Positions 58,938 to 64,000 of a DNA stretch of 64,000 nt are shown one piece after another. The stretch is from Paenarthrobacter ilicis. Its GTDB lineage: Bacteria > Actinomycetota > Actinomycetes > Actinomycetales > Micrococcaceae. The position numbers and the translations under genes are program-made. The stretch covers positions 1,922,001 through 1,986,000 of the forward strand of contig NZ_JAFBCD010000001.1 in assembly GCF_016907545.1 (NCBI RefSeq), written 5' to 3'. How positions within the stretch are numbered: position 1 is the first letter of the stretch; each line of letters begins with the position of its first letter. The notes below the pieces were generated by a model. The model was not told the origin of the DNA. It searched no databases and saw only the letters and a program-made list of their open reading frames with translations.

Positions 58938-60950
58938 GTGGCAGATCCAGCAAGTTACCGACCCCAAACGGGTGAAATTCCAACCACCCCTGGCGTCTAC
59001 CGTTTCCGCGACCCCCATGGCCGGGTCATCTACGTGGGCAAGGCAAAGAACCTCCGTTCCCGGTTGAATTCGTACTTTGCCAATCCCGCCGGATTGCTTC
59101 CCAAAACACACGCAATGGTCCATGCGGCCAGCAGTGTGGAGTGGACCGTCGTAGGCAGCGAGCTCGAGTCCCTGCAGCTTGAATACACCTGGATCAAGGA
59201 ATTCAAGCCCCGGTTCAACGTGGTTTTCCGTGACGACAAAACCTACCCCTACCTGGCTGTCACGCTCGGGGAAAAGTACCCACGCGTGCAGGTCATGCGT
59301 GGAGAACGCAGGAAGGGAACCAAGTACTTTGGCCCCTACACTGCCGGCGCCATCCGCGAAACCATGGACACCCTTCTCCGCGTGTTCCCGGTCCGCAGCT
59401 GCAGTCCCGGTGTCTTCAAGCGCGCGCAGTCCAGCGGACGACCTTGTTTGCTGGGGTACATCGACAAGTGTTCGGCCCCTTGTGTGGGGAGGGTGACACC
59501 GGACGAACACCGTGTCCTGGCTGACGACTTTTGTGCGTTCATGGGTGGTGAAGCGAAGCGCTTCATTGGACGCCTTGAAAAAGACATGGCCGCTGCGGTC
59601 GCCGATCTTGACTATGAACGCGCAGCAGGTCTTCGCGACGACATCATCGCCCTGCGCAAGGTCTTTGAGCGCAATGCGGTTGTTCTTGCCGAAGACACGG
59701 ACGCGGATATCTTTGCCCTGCACGACGACGAACTTGAAGCTTCCGTGCAGGTGTTCCACGTCCGTGGCGGCCGGGTCCGTGGTCAACGTGGCTGGGTTGT
59801 GGAAAAGGTGGAGGACGCCACCACCCCGGAGATGATCGAGCATCTGCTGCAGCAGGTGTATGGGGAGGACAGCGAGGTCCAGGGGCGGCTGCCCCGCGAG
59901 GTCCTGGTCCCGGAAATCCCCAGCAACCACTCCGAGTTGGCGGAGTGGCTTGGGGGACTGCGTGGCGCCCGGGTTGACATCAGGGTTCCCCATCGTGGGG
60001 ATAAAGCCGCACTGATGTCCACTGTGCGGGAGAATGCAGAGCAGGCGTTGAAGCTGCACAAGACCAGGCGTGCGGGGGATATCACCGTCCGCTCCCTGGC
60101 CCTCCAGGAGCTCCAGGAGGCTTTGGATATCCCCGTGCCCCTCCTGCGCATTGAGTGCTATGACATTTCGCACGTCCAGGGGACCAATGTTGTGGCTTCC
60201 ATGGTGGTGGTGGAGGACGGACTGCCGAAGAAGGCTGATTACCGGAAGTTCTCCATCACAGGAGCTGCTGCCGCGGACGATACCGCTGCAATGCACGATG
60301 TCCTGACCCGCAGGTTCCGGCATTACCTGGCCGACAAAGTGGCCCAGGTCCCGGTGGTTTCGGGCGAAATAGTCAACCCGACGCGGGCCGGTGGTGGCAG
60401 CGCTACGCAGGATACGCCGTCGGACCCCACTATGCCGGCACCGAAGGCCAGGTTCGCCTATCCACCCAACCTGGTGGTAGTGGACGGCGGCCAGCCGCAG
60501 GTCAATGCCGCAGCCCGCGCCCTGGCCGATCTGGGCATTGACGACGTCTACGTCGTTGGCCTGGCAAAGCGCCTCGAGGAAGTGTGGCTGCCGGACAGTG
60601 ACTTCCCGGTCATTCTCCCCAGGACTTCGCAAGGGCTCTACCTGCTTCAGCGGATCCGCGACGAAGCCCACCGCTTTGCCATCACGTTCCACCGGCAGAA
60701 GCGCGGCAAAGCGATGACCGTCTCGGTATTGGATGGCGTTCCGGGCCTGGGTGAGGCCAAGCGGAAAGCACTGGTGTCGCACTTTGGCTCCCTCAAGAAG
60801 ATCCGTGCCGCAAGTGTGGAGGAACTGACCGAGGCCAAGGGAATCGGCCCGTCCTTGGCGGCAGCCGTGGTCCAGCATTTGGGCTCCACGGCCAGTGACG
60901 AGGTTGCGCCGGCAATCAACATGACCACCGGCGAAATCCTTGAATCTTAG
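58938..60950 (+). CDS. uvrC: UvrABC system protein C
   Basis: 670 residues. The N-terminal GIY-YIG nuclease ([29 protein letters not shown]) cuts 3' of the lesion; the UVR motif ([35 protein letters not shown]) binds UvrB; the RNase H-like domain ([20 protein letters not shown] … [19 protein letters not shown]) cuts 5'; the C terminus holds helix-hairpin-helix motifs ([26 protein letters not shown]). An insert near residues 480-510 (Thr/Pro/Ala-rich) is a poorly conserved loop. TAGACT ends 6 nt before GTG 58938. Confidence 0.98.
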   Translation: MADPASYRPQTGEIPTTPGVYRFRDPHGRVIYVGKAKNLRSRLNSYFANPAGLLPKTHAMVHAASSVEWTVVGSELESLQLEYTWIKEFKPRFNVVFRDDKTYPYLAVTLGEKYPRVQVMRGERRKGTKYFGPYTAGAIRETMDTLLRVFPVRSCSPGVFKRAQSSGRPCLLGYIDKCSAPCVGRVTPDEHRVLADDFCAFMGGEAKRFIGRLEKDMAAAVADLDYERAAGLRDDIIALRKVFERNAVVLAEDTDADIFALHDDELEASVQVFHVRGGRVRGQRGWVVEKVEDATTPEMIEHLLQQVYGEDSEVQGRLPREVLVPEIPSNHSELAEWLGGLRGARVDIRVPHRGDKAALMSTVRENAEQALKLHKTRRAGDITVRSLALQELQEALDIPVPLLRIECYDISHVQGTNVVASMVVVEDGLPKKADYRKFSITGAAAADDTAAMHDVLTRRFRHYLADKVAQVPVVSGEIVNPTRAGGGSATQDTPSDPTMPAPKARFAYPPNLVVVDGGQPQVNAAARALADLGIDDVYVVGLAKRLEEVWLPDSDFPVILPRTSQGLYLLQRIRDEAHRFAITFHRQKRGKAMTVSVLDGVPGLGEAKRKALVSHFGSLKKIRAASVEELTEAKGIGPSLAAAVVQHLGSTASDEVAPAINMTTGEILES

Positions 60951-61063
60951 CTAGTGTAAGAATCTGGCCCGGTGGCAGTTGATGCTCGCCGGCCAAGGAA
61001 CGTTCCGCCGCGTCAGGTGGTACGTGCTGAGGACCAAACCTTCGGATGAAACGGGGACTACAG

Positions 61064-61987
61064 ATGGATGAGGCAACCACCGGTTCCGGTGCGACGCAGG
61101 ACGGCCTCACACCCGTCAAGCCGCCGGAAGCGGAGCTGCTGGTGGTTACCGGGATGTCCGGTGCCGGGCGAAGTACGGCTTCCGACGCCCTGGAGGACCA
61201 TGGCTGGTACGTGGTGGACAACCTGCCGCCGCAAATGCTGGGCACTCTGGCTGAGATCGTCTCCCACGCCCCCAAGTCGATCCCCAAACTCGCAGTTGTG
61301 GTGGACGTCCGGAGCAAGGATCTTTTCACCGACATCCAGACCGCCTTGGGCGCACTCAGCGCCACAGGCATCACCTTCAGGGTGCTGTTCCTGGACGCCA
61401 GCGACGAAGTGCTGGTCCGCCGCTTTGAGCAAGGCCGCAGGCCCCACCCGTTGCAGGGCGGCGGGCGGATCCTGGACGGAATCGGTGTTGAGCGCGAGGT
61501 TCTGCGTGAGCTCCGGGAACACGCCGACGTCGTTCTGGACACCACCGATTTCAACGTCCACGGGCTCGCAACCGCCATCACTGAGCTTTTCAGCGATACC
61601 GGCCCCGTGACGCTCCGGCTCAACGTGATGAGCTTCGGATTCAAATATGGCCTTCCGGTGGACGCGAACTTTGTGGCCGATGCCCGGTTCATCCCCAATC
61701 CCCACTGGGTCCCGCAGCTCAGGCCCCACACGGGCCTCGACCAGGACGTCAGCGATTACGTGCTGGGCGCTGCCGGCGTTCATGAGTTCGTGGACCGGTA
61801 CGTGGCTGCACTGGAGCCGGTGCTGGATGGCTACCGGCAGGAAAACAAGCACTACGCCACCCTGGCTGTCGGCTGCACGGGGGGCAAGCACCGCTCGGTG
61901 GCAGTCGCCATGGAGCTGTCCAAACGGCTGGCGCAGTACCCTCGCGTTACGGTCACCACAGCGCACCGCGACCTCGGGCGCGAGTAG
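61064..61987 (+). CDS. rapZ: RapZ/YvcJ nucleotide-binding protein
   Basis: 307 residues. Walker [17 protein letters not shown] with [10 protein letters not shown]; Walker B region [11 protein letters not shown]; and the C-terminal [21 protein letters not shown] of the RapZ C domain. In E. coli RapZ guides small RNA decay; in Gram-positives it binds and hydrolyses GTP/ATP and its role is less clear. ATG 61064 (preceded by GGGG) is preferred; ATG 61046 is possible. It overlaps yvcK by one base, the conserved rapZ–yvcK–whiA order. Confidence 0.95.
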   Translation: MDEATTGSGATQDGLTPVKPPEAELLVVTGMSGAGRSTASDALEDHGWYVVDNLPPQMLGTLAEIVSHAPKSIPKLAVVVDVRSKDLFTDIQTALGALSATGITFRVLFLDASDEVLVRRFEQGRRPHPLQGGGRILDGIGVEREVLRELREHADVVLDTTDFNVHGLATAITELFSDTGPVTLRLNVMSFGFKYGLPVDANFVADARFIPNPHWVPQLRPHTGLDQDVSDYVLGAAGVHEFVDRYVAALEPVLDGYRQENKHYATLAVGCTGGKHRSVAVAMELSKRLAQYPRVTVTTAHRDLGRE

Positions 61988-63003
61988 TGGGAGTCCTCAC
62001 AGGTCCGCTGCCGCTGATACCGCCGAAAGGTGTTCCGGGCAGCCAACAGAAGAAAAGTCCCTCAGTAGTGGCGTTGGGCGGCGGCCACGGCTTGGCTGCT
62101 TCCTTGTCGGCCCTGCGGTTGCTCACCTCCGAGCTGACGGCGATCGTTACGGTAGCGGACGACGGCGGGTCCTCCGGGCGTCTCCGTGACGAGTACGGCG
62201 TCCTTCCGCCCGGTGACCTGCGAATGGCGCTCAGCGCCCTGTGCGATGACACCGACTGGGGCCGCACCTGGCGCGACGTCATGCAGCACCGCTTCGATGC
62301 CGGCTCGGCAAAGGGCGGCTCGCTGGACAACCACGCCATGGGCAATCTGCTGATTGTCACTTTGTGGGAACTGCTCGGGGATACGGTTGCCGGGCTCAAG
62401 TGGGCAGGCGCGCTCCTGGGGGCCCGTGGACAGGTACTGCCCATGTCCAGCGTGCCGTTGACCATTGAAGGCCAGGCCCGGGTTGGGCTTCCCGGCGGAG
62501 GATCTGAACTTCAGACCGTCCGCGGGCAGGCGAAATGCGCCGTGGCAGGGAAGCTTGAGGACGTCACGCTCCTTCCTGAGGGAGCTCCTGCCTGCACTGA
62601 AGCGTTGACGGCCATTGAGTTGGCGGACTGGGTCATTCTTGGCCCGGGGTCCTGGTACACGTCAGTGCTGCCGCACCTGTTGCTTCCGGAGCTCCGGCAG
62701 GCACTGGGCGATACGGCCGCCAAGCGGTGCTTGACCATGAACCTCGACGTGGAAACCAAGGAAACATCGGGCATGACGGCTGCCGATCACCTCGATGTTC
62801 TCCGCAGGTATGCTCCTGAGTTCAGTGTTGATGTTGTCTTGGCGGACCCCGCGGCCGTTCAGGATCTCAAGGCCTTCGAGAAGGCCGCCGGGATGCTCGG
62901 CGCGGAAGTGGTGTTGGGTAGAGTAGGGGCTTCGAGGCGGCGCCCCGTCCATGATCCCTTGCTGCTCGCGGCGGCGTACCACGATATTTTCGGGAACGGT
63001 TAG
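61987..63003 (+). CDS. yvcK: YvcK/CofD-like gluconeogenesis factor
   Basis: 338 residues. [56 protein letters not shown] is the UDP-sugar-binding N-terminal region of the family; [20 protein letters not shown] and [15 protein letters not shown] follow. YvcK (CuvA) binds UDP-GlcNAc and links carbon supply to cell-wall synthesis. GTG 61987 shares its G with the rapZ stop codon. Confidence 0.95.
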   Translation: MGVLTGPLPLIPPKGVPGSQQKKSPSVVALGGGHGLAASLSALRLLTSELTAIVTVADDGGSSGRLRDEYGVLPPGDLRMALSALCDDTDWGRTWRDVMQHRFDAGSAKGGSLDNHAMGNLLIVTLWELLGDTVAGLKWAGALLGARGQVLPMSSVPLTIEGQARVGLPGGGSELQTVRGQAKCAVAGKLEDVTLLPEGAPACTEALTAIELADWVILGPGSWYTSVLPHLLLPELRQALGDTAAKRCLTMNLDVETKETSGMTAADHLDVLRRYAPEFSVDVVLADPAAVQDLKAFEKAAGMLGAEVVLGRVGASRRRPVHDPLLLAAAYHDIFGNG

Positions 63004-63014
63004 GAACACACACG

Positions 63015-63995
63015 ATGGCACTTACTGCGTCGGTCAAGGACGAACTGTCCCGGCTGGACATCAAGAAATCCTCGGTCAGGAAGGCTGAGGTTTCGGCAAT
63101 GCTGCGCTTTGCGGGCGGCTTGCACATCATCTCCGGCCGCATTGTAATTGAAGCCGAAGTGGACCTGGCCTCCACGGCCCGGCGCCTGCGGGCAGCCATC
63201 GCGGAGGTCTATGGACACCAGAGTGAGATCATTGTGGTCTCCGGTGGAGGCCTGAGGCGGGGGAGCCGATACGTTGTCCGCGTGGTCCGCGACGGCGAAG
63301 CACTGGCCCGCCAGACAGGATTGCTTGATGGACGTGGCCGTCCCGTGCGGGGCCTGCCCTCTGTTGTGGTCAACGGTTCTGCTGCCGACGCTGAGGCCGT
63401 GTGGCGCGGGGCTTTCCTGGCCCATGGATCGCTGACGGAGCCTGGCCGGTCCTCTTCGCTGGAGGTCACCTGCCCTGGCCCCGAATCGGCGCTGGCACTG
63501 GTGGGCGCCGCACGTCGGCTGGGCATCCAGGCCAAGGCCAGGGAAGTCCGTGGAGTGGACCGTGTGGTCATCCGTGATGGCGACACCATTGCGGCCCTCC
63601 TGACCCGGATGGGCGCCCACGATGCTTTGATGGTGTGGGAAGAACGCCGGATGCGCAAGGAAGTCAGGGCCACTGCCAACAGGTTGGCCAACTTCGATGA
63701 TGCCAATCTCCGCCGTTCCGCCCAGGCTGCAGTAGCAGCAGGGGCCAGGGTGGACCGCGCACTGGAGATTCTGGGCGACGACGTCCCGGACCACCTGAAG
63801 TATGCCGGCGAGCTCCGCGTGGCCCACAAACAGGCGAGCCTGGATGAGTTGGGCCGCTTGGCTGATCCCCCCATGACCAAGGACGCCATCGCGGGTCGGA
63901 TCCGCAGGCTGCTCGCCATGGCGGACAAACGTGCCCTGGACTTGGGCATACCGGGTACTGAGGCAAATGTGACTCCGGAAATGATGGACGAATAA
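63015..63995 (+). CDS. whiA: WhiA sporulation/division regulator
   Basis: 326 residues. The N-terminal half is a LAGLIDADG homing-endonuclease-like fold without nuclease residues ([27 protein letters not shown]); the C-terminal helix-turn-helix is in [41 protein letters not shown]. WhiA activates division genes in Streptomyces with WhiB. Start ATG 63015 is 11 nt after yvcK. The window ends 5 nt after its stop codon. Confidence 0.97.
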   Translation: MALTASVKDELSRLDIKKSSVRKAEVSAMLRFAGGLHIISGRIVIEAEVDLASTARRLRAAIAEVYGHQSEIIVVSGGGLRRGSRYVVRVVRDGEALARQTGLLDGRGRPVRGLPSVVVNGSAADAEAVWRGAFLAHGSLTEPGRSSSLEVTCPGPESALALVGAARRLGIQAKAREVRGVDRVVIRDGDTIAALLTRMGAHDALMVWEERRMRKEVRATANRLANFDDANLRRSAQAAVAAGARVDRALEILGDDVPDHLKYAGELRVAHKQASLDELGRLADPPMTKDAIAGRIRRLLAMADKRALDLGIPGTEANVTPEMMDE

Positions 63996-64000
63996 CAGCC

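Overview
The window is a GC-rich actinobacterial chromosome segment. Gene content and order (uvrA–HAD phosphatase–plsC–uvrC–rapZ–yvcK–whiA, and polA … rpsA–coaE–uvrB–terC), the many GTG starts, the WhiA sporulation-type regulator and the CoaE–UPF0157 fusion point to the high-GC Gram-positives. The protein style fits Micrococcaceae best (Arthrobacter/Paenarthrobacter); this is judged by recognition, not by a search. I see no phage, IS element, CRISPR array, tRNA or rRNA. No gene-free stretch exceeds 300 bases; the longest are 20899-21181, 8893-9113 and 38851-39032, and each is annotated below.

Layout. 1-6.4 kb: the start of a UvrA-like ATPase (cut by the left edge), ArfB ribosome rescue, a PPOX protein, a DksA/TraR zinc protein, a phenol-hydroxylase-like flavoprotein with a palindromic operator, and a stand-alone 5'-3' exonuclease. 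6.5-20 kb: a secreted repeat protein, an acyltransferase/toroid fusion under a LacI-type site, a zinc alcohol dehydrogenase, HrpB, an amidohydrolase diverging from a TetR–M50 pair, an orphan LigD polymerase domain, a Sua5-like protein and a BadF-type kinase diverging from a HutC/GntR regulator. 20-28.5 kb is the most accessory part: an IclR regulator followed by an SDR/KstD-like flavoprotein/Dabb/MHS-transporter operon of unknown substrate, facing a tryptophan-catabolic operon (kynA-kynU-PaaX-type regulator). 28.5-39 kb: a Pit phosphate transporter with a candidate PHO box, a lipoprotein/membrane-protein pair, polA, an Eis-like acetyltransferase and a Tat lipoprotein deacetylase. 39-64 kb: the housekeeping core (rpsA, coaE, uvrB, terC with a candidate Mn riboswitch, a Ski2-type helicase, uvrA, plsC, uvrC, rapZ, yvcK, whiA).

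DNA repair is the main functional theme: UvrA, UvrB, UvrC, a second UvrA-like protein, PolA, a LigD polymerase and a 5'-3' exonuclease all lie here, and uvrA carries a recognisable SOS (LexA) box. The strongest cross-cutting signal is regulatory: about twenty genes on both strands have a -10-like hexamer (usually TAGNNT) ending 5-7 nt before the ATG/GTG, the geometry of leaderless mRNAs. One such promoter drives a 20-codon upstream ORF that ends in an ATGA overlap with a small GntR gene just before uvrA.
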